Origin: Roseomonas sp. 18066
GTDB taxonomy: Bacteria; Pseudomonadota; Alphaproteobacteria; Acetobacterales; Acetobacteraceae
Assembly (NCBI RefSeq): GCF_902706185.1
Contig: NZ_CACSJM010000003.1
Span: 34,933 to 98,932 of the forward strand
Direction of reading: 5' to 3'
Length of the DNA stretch: 64,000 nucleotides
How positions within the stretch are numbered: position 1 is the first letter of the stretch; each line of letters begins with the position of its first letter. Below the pieces are notes generated by a model, which did not search any database, was not told the DNA's origin, and worked only from the letters and a program-made list of their open reading frames with translations. Made by a program: the position numbers and the translations under genes. Shown in pieces: positions 9,449 to 17,859 of this stretch.

Positions 9449-10366
9449 CGACGCCTTGTACAGCTTGCTGGCGATTTCCATCATCTCCTCCGGCGCGTAA
9501 TCCGGGGTGAAAGCGGAGGGAATGCCGCTGAGCTGATGGATCTTGCCGCCTTCCGGCAGGCCGTCGACCACTTCCAGCGCGCCCGGCGGATCGCCCGGCA
9601 GCGCCTGCTCGCCCTGGCCCCAGATGCCGGCGATCTCCTTGTAGTCGGCGGGGCTCCAGGTATAGAGCCGGCGATGCGAGCCTTCCTGCAGGTATTTCTG
9701 GCATTCGGGAATCTTGTCGAGCGGAATGTTCGGCGTCGGCAGGAACTTTTCCAGCTCGACCCCGGTGATCTGCTTCAGCGCCAGCGCATAGGCATGCGCA
9801 TGCACGGAGCCGCGCACCAGCAGATAGCCGCAGACCTCGCGGCCGGTGGGATCGGTCAGCGTCTCGTAGACCCGCAGCTTGTGCAGCCGCGCGCCGCATT
9901 CCAGGTGGAAATTATGCAGCAGGTCGACCACCACATTGCCGGTGGTCGTCACCATGTCGGCATTCCACGACATCGAATTGCTGTTGACCGGCAAGGCGCC
10001 GCCGCCGGCCGAGGCGAAGCTGGCGAAGGAACGGATGTCCTTCATCGCCTCGAAGGGCGCGCCGGAGATATCGCCGCCATTCACCTCGTCATCGTCGTTG
10101 TCGGGCCCATTGGCCAGCATGGCGACGGCATGGCTGACCAGCTCGACATGGCCCATCTCCTCGGCGGTGATGCTGGCGACCAGGCTGTAGAAGGGGCGCA
10201 GCTTGCTCTTGCTGCGGAAGTTGAAGCTCTGGAACAGGTAGTTTCCCAGCGTCGACATCTCGCCATACTTGCCGCCCAGCAGCTCCTGCAGGGCGGCGGC
10301 GGCATTGGGGTCGGCACGGCGGGGCGCGGGCAGCTCGGTCTGCAGCTTGTCGATGCGCATAAACAT
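9443..10366 (-). CDS. Manganese catalase (non-haem)
   Basis: Di-manganese catalase, degrading hydrogen peroxide in the cytosol, 307 residues. The four-helix metal site is visible: Glu36 in GEMSTL, an E-x-x-H pair (Glu70, His73) in TAEEMGHVELVSHA, then a Glu in LLHNFHLECGARLHKL and a His in RGSVHAHAYALAL. The start at 10366 has AGGAGG upstream; a longer reading to 10588 overlaps the next gene and has an arginine-rich nonsense N-terminus, so it is rejected. It lies 58 bases downstream of a ferritin-like gene in the same direction, forming a small oxidative-stress unit. Confidence 0.93.
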   Translation of the reverse strand: MFMRIDKLQTELPAPRRADPNAAAALQELLGGKYGEMSTLGNYLFQSFNFRSKSKLRPFYSLVASITAEEMGHVELVSHAVAMLANGPDNDDDEVNGGDISGAPFEAMKDIRSFASFASAGGGALPVNSNSMSWNADMVTTTGNVVVDLLHNFHLECGARLHKLRVYETLTDPTGREVCGYLLVRGSVHAHAYALALKQITGVELEKFLPTPNIPLDKIPECQKYLQEGSHRRLYTWSPADYKEIAGIWGQGEQALPGDPPGALEVVDGLPEGGKIHQLSGIPSAFTPDYAPEEMMEIASKLYKASR

Positions 10367-10424
10367 GGGCTCGGTTGCCTCCTGGCATTGCAGCGGAAAC
10401 GGGTCGCGCGGCACGCCGGACGTA

Positions 10425-10865
10425 TCAGCCCGGATAGGCCATCCAGTCGCGATGGCGCAGCGCATCGGCCTGGGCGCGGCGAAACACCGCCTGCGCCTCG
10501 GGCGTCGCCGCCGGATGCTGCGCCGCGCGCTCATAGGCGATGGCGGTGTCATCCTCCTTGCCGCGCATGGCCGTGAGGATGGCGCCATCGCCGGCCAGCG
10601 CAGAAAGCGACGCCTGGCGCGCCGTCAGCGGCATCGTGGCGCTTCCCTCCGGCAGCGGCTGCCGCGGCAGCCGGTCGGCCAGCAGCGTCAGCGCGGCCAG
10701 GTGCCGGTCATGATCGGTGCGGAAGCTTGCCACGGCCGCACGGGCCACCGGATTGTCGAGCCGGGCCATGCCTTGGTCATAGGCGGCGATGGCATCCTGC
10801 TCGAGCAGCAAAAGGCTTTCGACGAGGCAGGGCAGGCCTGCTTCAGTGCCGACCATGATGGCCAT
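10425..10865 (-). CDS. Ferritin-like four-helix protein (DUF2383/PA2169-like)
   Basis: Small 146-residue helical protein. The spacing of Glu and His residues (SLLLLEQDAIAAYDQGMARL, then FRTDHDRHLAALTLLAD, KEDDTAIAYERA) fits the DUF2383 ferritin-like fold, which has two helical hairpins and may bind a di-metal centre. Function is not established for the family. It is first in a two-gene unit with the manganese catalase, which favours a role in metal or peroxide handling (inference). A second ATG nine bases in is also possible as the start. Confidence 0.75.
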   Translation of the reverse strand: MAIMVGTEAGLPCLVESLLLLEQDAIAAYDQGMARLDNPVARAAVASFRTDHDRHLAALTLLADRLPRQPLPEGSATMPLTARQASLSALAGDGAILTAMRGKEDDTAIAYERAAQHPAATPEAQAVFRRAQADALRHRDWMAYPG

Positions 10866-11007
10866 GGCGTCGATCCCCGATGCGACGTGCTGACCTACCG
10901 GATGGAAGGGCGCGTGCTGTCAAGGAACCAGCGCGGCCGCCGCCAGTTCCACGCGGCGAAAGAAATAGACCGGCGGAGTTGCGATTTTCCGTAGAATATA
11001 CCTCAGC

Positions 11008-11730
11008 TTAGCGCGACGGGCTGGCCTGGGCTTCCAGGTACAGCTCGGCCGGGCGGGCGGCGCGGGCCAGCATCGCGGCATCCAGCGCGAAGCCTTCGGG
11101 CAGGTCGCCCAGCTGCGAACGATGCGCCTGGATCGCCTGGGTCTTGGCCGGCAGCCAGGGCGCGATATCCAGCCAGGCGCCGCGCGGCGGCCCGGGCAGC
11201 GGCGTCTCGGGCGGCAGCGCATGGCCCCAGACCGCATAGGCCAGGTGGCGTCGCCCGGGTGGCAGCGCCGCCTGCATCGCCGCGCAGGCCTGATGGTCGC
11301 CATGCGGATCATGCGCCCAGGTCGCCAGCACCGTGCCCGCATCGATCGCCGTCGCCTCGGCCGCGATGCGCGCGACCGCTTCGGCAAAGGCCGGGCCGGC
11401 GCCGGGCACGCGGCTGTCGGGCAGGCCGAGGAACACCGCGCCATCGGCGACGCCGAGGCGGCGCAGCGCCTGCCGCGCCTCCGTCTCGCGCCGGGCCGGC
11501 AGCCCGACGGCGCGATGCGCAGGATGCGAGGCCGCGCCATCGGAGATGAAGACCACCCGCACCCGCCGCGCCGCCGCGACCGCCGCCGCGATCAGCCCGC
11601 CGCAGCCCAGGCTTTCGTCATCCGGATGCGGCGCCAGCACCAGCACGCCGCCCGGCGCCAGGATCTCGTCCAGCGACCGCGACGGCAAGGCCTCCGCCTG
11701 CGCCCAGAAACCGTCGGCGCGGATCACCAC
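11008..11730 (-). CDS. PIG-L/LmbE family deacetylase
   Basis: Zinc-dependent N-deacetylase of the PIG-L/LmbE family, 240 residues. The metal-binding motif APHPDDE lies at residues 34-39 and the third ligand in DPHGDHQACA; both are intact. Members remove acetyl groups from GlcNAc-type sugars or related amides. The start is a GTG that overlaps the end of the acyl-CoA dehydrogenase-like gene by seven bases, so the two are coupled. In related bacteria this pair is often found with a glycosyltransferase and a SAM methyltransferase (recollection of family context); those partners are absent here, so this may be a reduced version of that cluster. Confidence 0.88.
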   Translation of the reverse strand: MVIRADGFWAQAEALPSRSLDEILAPGGVLVLAPHPDDESLGCGGLIAAAVAAARRVRVVFISDGAASHPAHRAVGLPARRETEARQALRRLGVADGAVFLGLPDSRVPGAGPAFAEAVARIAAEATAIDAGTVLATWAHDPHGDHQACAAMQAALPPGRRHLAYAVWGHALPPETPLPGPPRGAWLDIAPWLPAKTQAIQAHRSQLGDLPEGFALDAAMLARAARPAELYLEAQASPSR

Positions 11731-12833
11731 GGCAGCCGGTCCTGCCGCAGCAGCGTGGCGGCGCCGAGCTCCAGCGCGCGGTCCGGCGCCGGCTGGCGCA
11801 GATAGGTGGCCAGGTCGCGGGCGATGCGCTCGACCGGCGCCGGGCGCAGGAAGGCCATCAGCCCGATCGAGCGGTGCACCAGCTCCAGCAGCGTCAGCGC
11901 GGCCTGCTCGACGGCGCGGCGCGCCAGGTTCACCGCGGCGACCACGCCGGCGACGTCATGCGGCATGGCGCAGAGCCGGGCCGATTGCAGGATCCACAGC
12001 CGCGCCGTCTGCACCGCGATGGCAGCCTCGCCGAAACGCTGGCGCTGGGCGCGGTCCTCGTCGCGTGTCGTCTCCAGCAAATGCTGCCGCAGCAACGCCA
12101 GCAGCGCCGCCATGCCGCCGCCCTGCACCGCCAGGCAGCGCCAGGCGCCGGTGGAGAAGGCGGGCTCGCGCAGGTAATCGCCCGGCCCGCCGATCGGCGG
12201 CGGCGCCGGCATGCCGCTGAAATCGACGCGGCCGGTGGCCGAGGCCTGCATGCCCTGCGCCGTCCAGCCGGACAGGTCGGCGCCCTGCCCCGGCGCCATC
12301 GGCGGGATCAGCATGACCGCCCCCGCCGGCGTCGCCGCCGTCACCAGCGGCCGCGTCACATGCCCGGCGCCGGAGGCGAGAATTTTCGCGCCCTGCAGCC
12401 GATCCTGCAGCAGCCGCAACGGGTCCTGGCGATCGTCGGTGTTCCAGACGCCGAACAGCTCGCCGGCCGCCGCCGCCGCCGCGGCCTGGCGCTGCTGCGC
12501 CGTGCTGCCATGGCCCAGCACCAGCTGCAGCGCATTGACATGCCCTTCGTAGAGCCGGCCGAGCGGCAGGCTGCCCTCGCCGATCGCCATCAGCACTTCC
12601 GCCAGCAGCAGGTTTCCATCGACGCCCTCGCCGAGCCCGGCGCCGCCGAGCTCCGGCGGCAGCGGCGCCACCAGCAGGCCGGCCTGCGCCAGCGCCGCGA
12701 CATCGGCGCTCGGAAAGGCCCCCGGCGTGTCGAGCGCGCCGGCCTGCAGCGCGGCCCCGGCGGCCACCGCCTGGGCGCCTTTGAGCAGGCGGACGGCTTC
12801 CGCCGCGGCCGGCAGATCCAGCAGTACATCCAT
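11724..12833 (-). CDS. Acyl-CoA dehydrogenase-like flavoprotein
   Basis: 369-residue protein with the overall layout of acyl-CoA dehydrogenases: an N-terminal helical part (LAQAGLLVAPLPPELGGAGLGEG), a middle beta region, and a C-terminal four-helix part (ARRAVEQAALTLLELVHRSIGLMAF). It is divergent: the usual YGGTGLS/flavin-contact signatures are weak, so the substrate and even activity are uncertain. It is translationally coupled to the PIG-L deacetylase downstream. The start at 12833 has no strong ribosome site; no better one is seen. Confidence 0.75.
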   Translation of the reverse strand: MDVLLDLPAAAEAVRLLKGAQAVAAGAALQAGALDTPGAFPSADVAALAQAGLLVAPLPPELGGAGLGEGVDGNLLLAEVLMAIGEGSLPLGRLYEGHVNALQLVLGHGSTAQQRQAAAAAAAGELFGVWNTDDRQDPLRLLQDRLQGAKILASGAGHVTRPLVTAATPAGAVMLIPPMAPGQGADLSGWTAQGMQASATGRVDFSGMPAPPPIGGPGDYLREPAFSTGAWRCLAVQGGGMAALLALLRQHLLETTRDEDRAQRQRFGEAAIAVQTARLWILQSARLCAMPHDVAGVVAAVNLARRAVEQAALTLLELVHRSIGLMAFLRPAPVERIARDLATYLRQPAPDRALELGAATLLRQDRLPW

Positions 12834-12920
12834 CGGGGAGCATTTTCCTGCAGCCTGGCCGCGCCCGCCTGCCGGGCGCCCCAGCGGGGTAATGCCGCGC
12901 GGCCTGCGGACGTTGCGTCC

Positions 12921-13496
12921 TCAGGCCAGGTCGTGCAGGTCCCGGCTCAGCGGAGGCGTCACCGTGAAGTCGGAGAACAGCACCTCCAGCCCCCTCCCTT
13001 CCGGGCTGCAGGCCATCGGCCCGACCGCGCAGGGGCCCTCGCCCGGGAAGCCGCAGAGCCGCAGCAGCGGCCAGCGGCGCCCGTCGGCCGAGGCCTGCAG
13101 CCGCAGCACGCCACCCGCCAGCGTGGCGCGCAGCCAGAGCTCGCCGGCATCGCCGCGGAAGGCGCCGGTGGCCCAGTCGGAGCGGCCCAGCGTCAGCACG
13201 CTGCCCAGCAACGCCTCGCCATCCGACAGCTCGATCCCTGCCTTGATCCAGGCTGTCGGCCCCCGGCGCAGCATGATGCCCGCCTGGTCGTAGAGCGCCG
13301 CATAGCGGCCGCGGATGCGCAGCGTGGCGGTGAAATCACCCTCCATTGCGCGGCCGAAGAAATGCCCGCTGTCGCGGGTGAAGCCGTAATGCGTCTCCCG
13401 CCAGAAATCGCTGCCGGGGGCGGTGGTGACGCGCAGCCCCTCGGCGGTCACCGACCAGGCCGGCGGCGGGTTCAACCAGGCGCATTCCTCGAACAT
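12921..13496 (-). CDS. DUF1349 concanavalin-A-like protein
   Basis: 191-residue beta-rich protein of the DUF1349 family, a concanavalin A-like jelly-roll fold. Characteristic stretches are SDFWRETHYGFTRDSGHFF, YDQAGIMLRRGPTAWIKAGIE and VGPMACSPEGRGLEVLFSDF. The family is widespread, cytosolic, and has no assigned reaction. The start at 13496 (MFEECAWLN) has GGAGG upstream at a suitable spacing; extension to 13562 is possible but lacks support. It stands alone between the acyl-CoA dehydrogenase-like gene and the YeeE permease gene, all on the minus strand. Confidence 0.82.
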   Translation of the reverse strand: MFEECAWLNPPPAWSVTAEGLRVTTAPGSDFWRETHYGFTRDSGHFFGRAMEGDFTATLRIRGRYAALYDQAGIMLRRGPTAWIKAGIELSDGEALLGSVLTLGRSDWATGAFRGDAGELWLRATLAGGVLRLQASADGRRWPLLRLCGFPGEGPCAVGPMACSPEGRGLEVLFSDFTVTPPLSRDLHDLA

Positions 13497-13580
13497 CTCT
13501 TTCGGTTCCTCCGGGCCCGGGATGGCCGGGAGGACTCTTCCCGAACCGGCGCCATGACTCAAGGCAGCGCGGCGCCGGCG

Positions 13581-14756
13581 TCAGACAGCCTTGGGGCGGG
13601 TCAGCCACAGCCCGCCCCAGACCGCCGCCAGCACCGCGGCGCCGAAGACCCAGCCCGACAGCGCCCCGGCCATGATGCCGGAGAGCAGCACGCCAATGGT
13701 GCAGCCCAGCGCCGTCATCGCCCCCCACCCCATCAGCACCCCGCCCAGCAGGCTTTGCGCCTGTTGCCGTGCGCTGCTGCGGGCGATGGAAAACTGCCCG
13801 GCCAGGCCCGCCGCCGCCAGCGAGGCCGCGACCAGCCCCAGCACGAAGACCAGGTTGCCGCCGACCGCGTCGGGCGCCGTGGCGCAGCCGGCGAAGCCGT
13901 CCAGCCCGCCGATGCGCGCCGGCAGCCAGCCCTGCGCCGTGCCGAGCCCGCGCGCGCCGCCGCCCAGCGCCGCGGTGACGCCCAGCGGCTCGTCGCGCAG
14001 ATAGGCGACGGCGCCGAGCAGCCCGACCAGCACGCCGCCGCTCCAGGCCGGCCAGCGGGTGACGAAGATCGCGCGCAGCAGGCTCGCCGCATCCGGCGCG
14101 GCGGCTCGGGCGGGACGGGCCGGCAGGCGGCGCAGCAACGGCCAGGCGGCGACACCCAGCACGGCCAGCGCCAGCGCCGCGCTGCCGGCATAGCCCAGGT
14201 GATGCGGCAGCCAGACCACCGGCGCATCGCGCAGCGTCGTCTCGTACAACGAAGGCCAGCTCAGGAAGCCGAGCCCGAAGCCGATCGCAGCACCCAGCAG
14301 CGAGACCGGCGCGCGCGACGATCCTTCGCCCAGCCGGTAGAGATGGCCGGCGATGCAGGCGCCCGACAGCACCATGCCGAGGCCGAAGGACAGGCCCGCG
14401 ACCACCAGCACCCAGGAGACCGGCCCGACATGCGCATCCGGCGGCAGGCCCGGCACCGCCGGATTGGGCAGCCAGTTGGTCAGCACCACGAGATAGCCGA
14501 GCAGCCCCGTGGCCAGCGCCGCCAGCACCGCGAGCAATCCACGCGGATCGCCGCCATGGACGAAATCCCGTGTCAGGCACAGCAGGCAAAAGCGGCCGCG
14601 CTGCATGGCGAGGCCGACCAGGCCGCCCAGGATCAGCGCCATCAGCGGCCCGGTGCCGCCGCGCACCAGGAACCACCAGATGGCGACCAACCCCGCCAGC
14701 CCGGCCGTGAGGCCGAGCAGGCGGGGGCTCCATCCGCCGAAGGCGTCAGCGCGCAC
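13581..14756 (-). CDS. YeeE/YedE family thiosulfate permease
   Basis: Integral membrane protein of 391 residues with about ten helices. It carries the repeated Cys-containing loops of the YeeE/YedE (TsuA) thiosulfate-uptake family: MQRGRFCLLCLTRDF, LSGACIAGHLYRLGEGSS and, in the second half, ALGCTIGVLLSGIMAG. A further GFAGCATAPDAVGG cysteine lies between them. TsuA-type proteins pass thiosulfate through the membrane by contacts with conserved Cys residues. The GTG start overlaps the end of the upstream rhodanese gene by 11 bases, so a thiosulfate-handling enzyme and this transporter are made together. Confidence 0.9.
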   Translation of the reverse strand: MRADAFGGWSPRLLGLTAGLAGLVAIWWFLVRGGTGPLMALILGGLVGLAMQRGRFCLLCLTRDFVHGGDPRGLLAVLAALATGLLGYLVVLTNWLPNPAVPGLPPDAHVGPVSWVLVVAGLSFGLGMVLSGACIAGHLYRLGEGSSRAPVSLLGAAIGFGLGFLSWPSLYETTLRDAPVVWLPHHLGYAGSAALALAVLGVAAWPLLRRLPARPARAAAPDAASLLRAIFVTRWPAWSGGVLVGLLGAVAYLRDEPLGVTAALGGGARGLGTAQGWLPARIGGLDGFAGCATAPDAVGGNLVFVLGLVAASLAAAGLAGQFSIARSSARQQAQSLLGGVLMGWGAMTALGCTIGVLLSGIMAGALSGWVFGAAVLAAVWGGLWLTRPKAV

Positions 14757-15705
14757 CCCAGACCGTGCCGGCCAGGTTGTTCACCGGCACGCCGACGGCA
14801 TTGCCGTATTCGGTCCAGGATCCGTCATACTGGCGAACCTCGTAGCCCAGCAGCTTGGACAGCACGAACCAGGAATGGCTGCTGCGCTCGCCGATGCGGC
14901 AATAGACGACGATCGGCTTGCTGCCATCGATGCCGACGGCGGCATAGAGGGCGCGCAGCTCCTCGACGCTCTTGAAGGTGCCGTCCGGCCGCACGGCCTG
15001 CACCCAGGGCACGTTCACCGCGCCCGGGATATGGCCGGCGCGGATGGCGAGCTCCGGCACGCCCGGCGGCGCGAAGATCTTGCCCGAGAATTCGTCCGGC
15101 GAGCGGATGTCGAGCAGCGCCTCGCTGCTGCGCTTCTCGGCGATGGCGACGGCGTCCGCCAGGCGCGCGCGCAGGCGGCTGTTCGGCTCAGCGGCGAGCG
15201 TCACGCTGCCGGCGCGCGGCGAGGCAGCGCGGGTGCTGACCTGGCGGCCCTCGGCCTCCCATTTGGCGCGGCCGCCATCGAGGATGCGCACGTCGCGCAC
15301 GCGATAGATATCGAGCACCCAGGCGCCCCAGGCGGCGAACCAGTTGTTGTTGTCGCCATAGAGCACGACGGTGCTGTCCTGCTCGACGCCGGCGCGGCGC
15401 AGCAGCTCCTGGATCTGCTCGCGGCTGGCGATGTCGCGGCGCACGGTGTCGACCAGGTCGCGATGCCAGGACAGGTTGACGGCGCCGGGAATATGGCCGC
15501 GCTCGAACAGGCCGGGATTCACGCTGACCTCGAGCACCCGCACCTTGGGGTCCTGCAGCCGCTCGGCCAGCCAGGCGCTGTCGACGACGGGGCTGGGGCG
15601 GGATTGCGGGGCGACGGCCGGTGTCGGCGCCTGGGCCAGGGCGCCGGCCGGGGCGCCCAGCTGCAGCGCCAGGGCCGCCGCCGTCGCGAGAAGGATGCTG
15701 CGCAT
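14746..15705 (-). CDS. Exported two-domain rhodanese-type sulfurtransferase
   Basis: Thiosulfate sulfurtransferase-like protein, 319 residues, with a Sec signal peptide (MRSILLATAAALALQLGAPA to about residue 24), so it should act in the periplasm. There are two rhodanese domains. The first (about 38-150) has VVLYGDNNNW where the active loop should be and lacks the catalytic Cys; the second (about 180-310) has VVYCRIGERSSH with Cys269. This inactive-active arrangement is normal for the TST family. Overlap with the YeeE permease gene suggests transfer of sulfane sulfur linked to thiosulfate uptake. A 454-base gap separates it from a divergent esterase gene. Confidence 0.93.
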   Translation of the reverse strand: MRSILLATAAALALQLGAPAGALAQAPTPAVAPQSRPSPVVDSAWLAERLQDPKVRVLEVSVNPGLFERGHIPGAVNLSWHRDLVDTVRRDIASREQIQELLRRAGVEQDSTVVLYGDNNNWFAAWGAWVLDIYRVRDVRILDGGRAKWEAEGRQVSTRAASPRAGSVTLAAEPNSRLRARLADAVAIAEKRSSEALLDIRSPDEFSGKIFAPPGVPELAIRAGHIPGAVNVPWVQAVRPDGTFKSVEELRALYAAVGIDGSKPIVVYCRIGERSSHSWFVLSKLLGYEVRQYDGSWTEYGNAVGVPVNNLAGTVWGAR

Positions 15706-16159
15706 GAAAGGGATCCTCGTCAGAAGCTGGTTTCTCGTTGGGGGAGGGTTTTCCCGCGTGGCGCCGGGGCGGGGGCAGCGACCCGGTCGGGCGCCTCGCC
15801 CGGGTTCCTGCGCCTCGCCGCGCCGCCGCGGGCCCTCCGGCCGAATTCTTTCACGACTTTAATGTTTGTGGAAACGGTAAAATGCAGATTCGTGTCGCTG
15901 AATTTTTCTGACACCCCGCCGAACGCGCTATAAACGCGACTTAGGATCGTTGTTATTGGAAAGGCGCCATGGACAATGCGTGGAAATCGGCCATGATGCC
16001 GCTGCACGAGAAGCGCATCGGAGATCGGCAGCATGCCGCGTCACGCCCCGTTGGATTGCCCGCCTGAGCATGGCCGCCCGCCGGCGCCGTGTCGGCGCTG
16101 TCGCTGACCGGGTCTCGCCGTCCTTCCTGCCTCCTTCCGCTCCGCTTCAGGAGATGACC
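15706..16159. promoter_or_regulatory. Divergent intergenic region between the rhodanese and carboxylesterase genes
   Basis: No gene is supported in these 454 bases. The stretch 15841-15960 is markedly richer in A and T than its surroundings and should hold the promoters of both flanking units. It contains a dyad GTGTC-N13-GACAC (15892-15914) and a small palindrome GTTTGTGGAAAC. No consensus -35/-10 pair could be fixed with confidence. Confidence 0.35.
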
Positions 16160-17830
16160 ATGTCTCACCAGAACCCCGTGGCGCGCCACGGCCGGCGCGA
16201 CCTGCTGCGCGCCGGCGCGACGCTCTCCGCCGCCGCGCTGATCGCAGGCGCAGGCTCGGCCCGCGCCCAGGCCGCCGCCCCTGTCGTCGCCACCACCGCC
16301 GGCCGGCTGCGCGGCGTGGCCAGCGGCGAGGCCTTCGCCTTCCGCGGCATCCCCTATGGCGCGGCAACCGGCGGCGCCCGCCGCTTCGCGCCGCCCGAGC
16401 CGCCGGCGCCCTGGCGCGGCATCCGTGATGCGACCACGCATGGCGCCTCGGCGCCGCAGCTGGCCGGCGCGGCGCCGCCCGCCGAATTCGCCTGGTACTG
16501 GTCAAGCGCCCCGCAGAGCGAGGATGCGCTGACGCTGGCCGTCTACACGCCCGATGCCAGCACGGCGCGCAAGCGGCCGGTGCTGCTCTGGCTGCATGGC
16601 GGCGCCTTCTCCTCCGGCGCCGGGACCTCGGCCGGCTTCGACGGCAGCTGGCTGGCCCGGCGACAGGATGTCGTCGTGGTCAGCATCAACCACCGGCTGA
16701 ACCTGTTCGGCAGCTTCTTCACTGGCGAGGCGCAGGACGGCCTGCCGGAGGGCAGCGGCAACCTGGCGGTGCTCGACCAGATCGCCGCCCTCCGCTGGGT
16801 CCGCGATAATATTCTCTCATTTGGCGGCGATCCAGGGAACGTGACGATCTTTGGCCAGTCAGGGGGCGCGGCGAAGGTCGCGACGCTGCTGGCGGCGCCG
16901 GCGGCGCGCGGGCTGTTCCACCGCGCGGCGATCCAGAGCGCTTCCGGTGCCTGGCGGCTGGCGACACCCGAGAACGCGGCGCGCTCGGCACACGCGCTGC
17001 TGCAGGAATTCGGCTGGTCGGCGCGCGACGCGGCGCGGCTGCGCGAGGTGCCGGTCGATAAGCTGCTGGCGGCCTATGGCAAGGTCCTTGCGGCAAACGG
17101 TGGCATTGCCGAAATTCGCCCGACGCTGGATGGCGTCGTCTTCCCCCAGCATCCCTTCGATCCGGCAGCCAGCGATTTCAGCCGCGACATCCCGCTGCTG
17201 ATCGGCACCACCACCCATGAGGCCACCTTCTTCCTGGCCAGCGACCCGCGCAATTTCGCGCTGACCGAGGCGCAGCTCGCCGCCCGGCTGCAGCGCTTCC
17301 TGCGCATCGACGCGGCGCGGACCCAGGCGGTGATCGCGGCCTATCGCCGCGTCACGCCTGCCGCCACGCCGAGCCAGCTGCTGATCGCCATCGCCGGCGA
17401 CTACAACTATCGCCTGCCGACCGCGCTGCTGGCCGACCGCCAGGCGTTGCAGGCCAGCGCGCCGGTGCATGCCTATTCCTTCAACTGGACCGCGCCGGCG
17501 CGCGGCGGCGTGCTCGGCGCCCCGCATACCGGCGAGGTGCCTTTCATCTTCGGCACGCTGGAGGCCGCGCGCGCCCTGGTCGGCGAGGATCGCGGGCTGG
17601 AGACGCTGCGCGACAAGATCAGCGGCATCTGGGCCGGCTTCGCCCGCGACGGCCATCCGCGCGGCGCCGCCACGCCCGACTGGCAGGCCTATACGCCGAC
17701 GCAGCGATGGGTCCAGGGTATCGGCCAGGACTGGCGCCCGCAGGGCGACCTGCTGGCCACGGCGCGGACCGCGCTCGGCGACCTGCCATCCTATGAATAC
17801 AGCGTGCCGGTGACCTTCACCCGCGACTGA
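16160..17830 (+). CDS. Exported type-B carboxylesterase/lipase
   Basis: Alpha/beta-hydrolase of the carboxylesterase type B family, 556 residues. Residues 1-36 are a Tat-like signal (RR at 12-13, RRDLLRAGA) ending SARA-Q. The nucleophile is Ser234 in GQSGGA, a variant of the more common GESAGA, with the oxyanion block LLWLHGGAFSSGAG before it; the FRGIPYG and APHTGEVPFIFGT (His) regions also fit. The start at 16160 has AGGAG six bases upstream; an ATG six bases earlier is less well placed. It should hydrolyse esters in the periplasm; whether it feeds the sulfur genes next door is unknown. Confidence 0.92.
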   Translation: MSHQNPVARHGRRDLLRAGATLSAAALIAGAGSARAQAAAPVVATTAGRLRGVASGEAFAFRGIPYGAATGGARRFAPPEPPAPWRGIRDATTHGASAPQLAGAAPPAEFAWYWSSAPQSEDALTLAVYTPDASTARKRPVLLWLHGGAFSSGAGTSAGFDGSWLARRQDVVVVSINHRLNLFGSFFTGEAQDGLPEGSGNLAVLDQIAALRWVRDNILSFGGDPGNVTIFGQSGGAAKVATLLAAPAARGLFHRAAIQSASGAWRLATPENAARSAHALLQEFGWSARDAARLREVPVDKLLAAYGKVLAANGGIAEIRPTLDGVVFPQHPFDPAASDFSRDIPLLIGTTTHEATFFLASDPRNFALTEAQLAARLQRFLRIDAARTQAVIAAYRRVTPAATPSQLLIAIAGDYNYRLPTALLADRQALQASAPVHAYSFNWTAPARGGVLGAPHTGEVPFIFGTLEAARALVGEDRGLETLRDKISGIWAGFARDGHPRGAATPDWQAYTPTQRWVQGIGQDWRPQGDLLATARTALGDLPSYEYSVPVTFTRD

Positions 17831-17859
17831 GCGCGACCAAGCCGCAACAGGAGAACGCC

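Noticed and set aside
11874..14975. Very long open frame on the plus strand (about 1000 codons)
   Set aside because: It is antisense to four well-supported genes and its product is a low-complexity Arg/Gln/Ala-rich string; typical antisense shadow in very GC-rich DNA.
15720..16034. Minus-strand open frame of 104 codons in the divergent gap
   Set aside because: It runs across the AT-rich promoter region, has no ribosome site and a product without family features.
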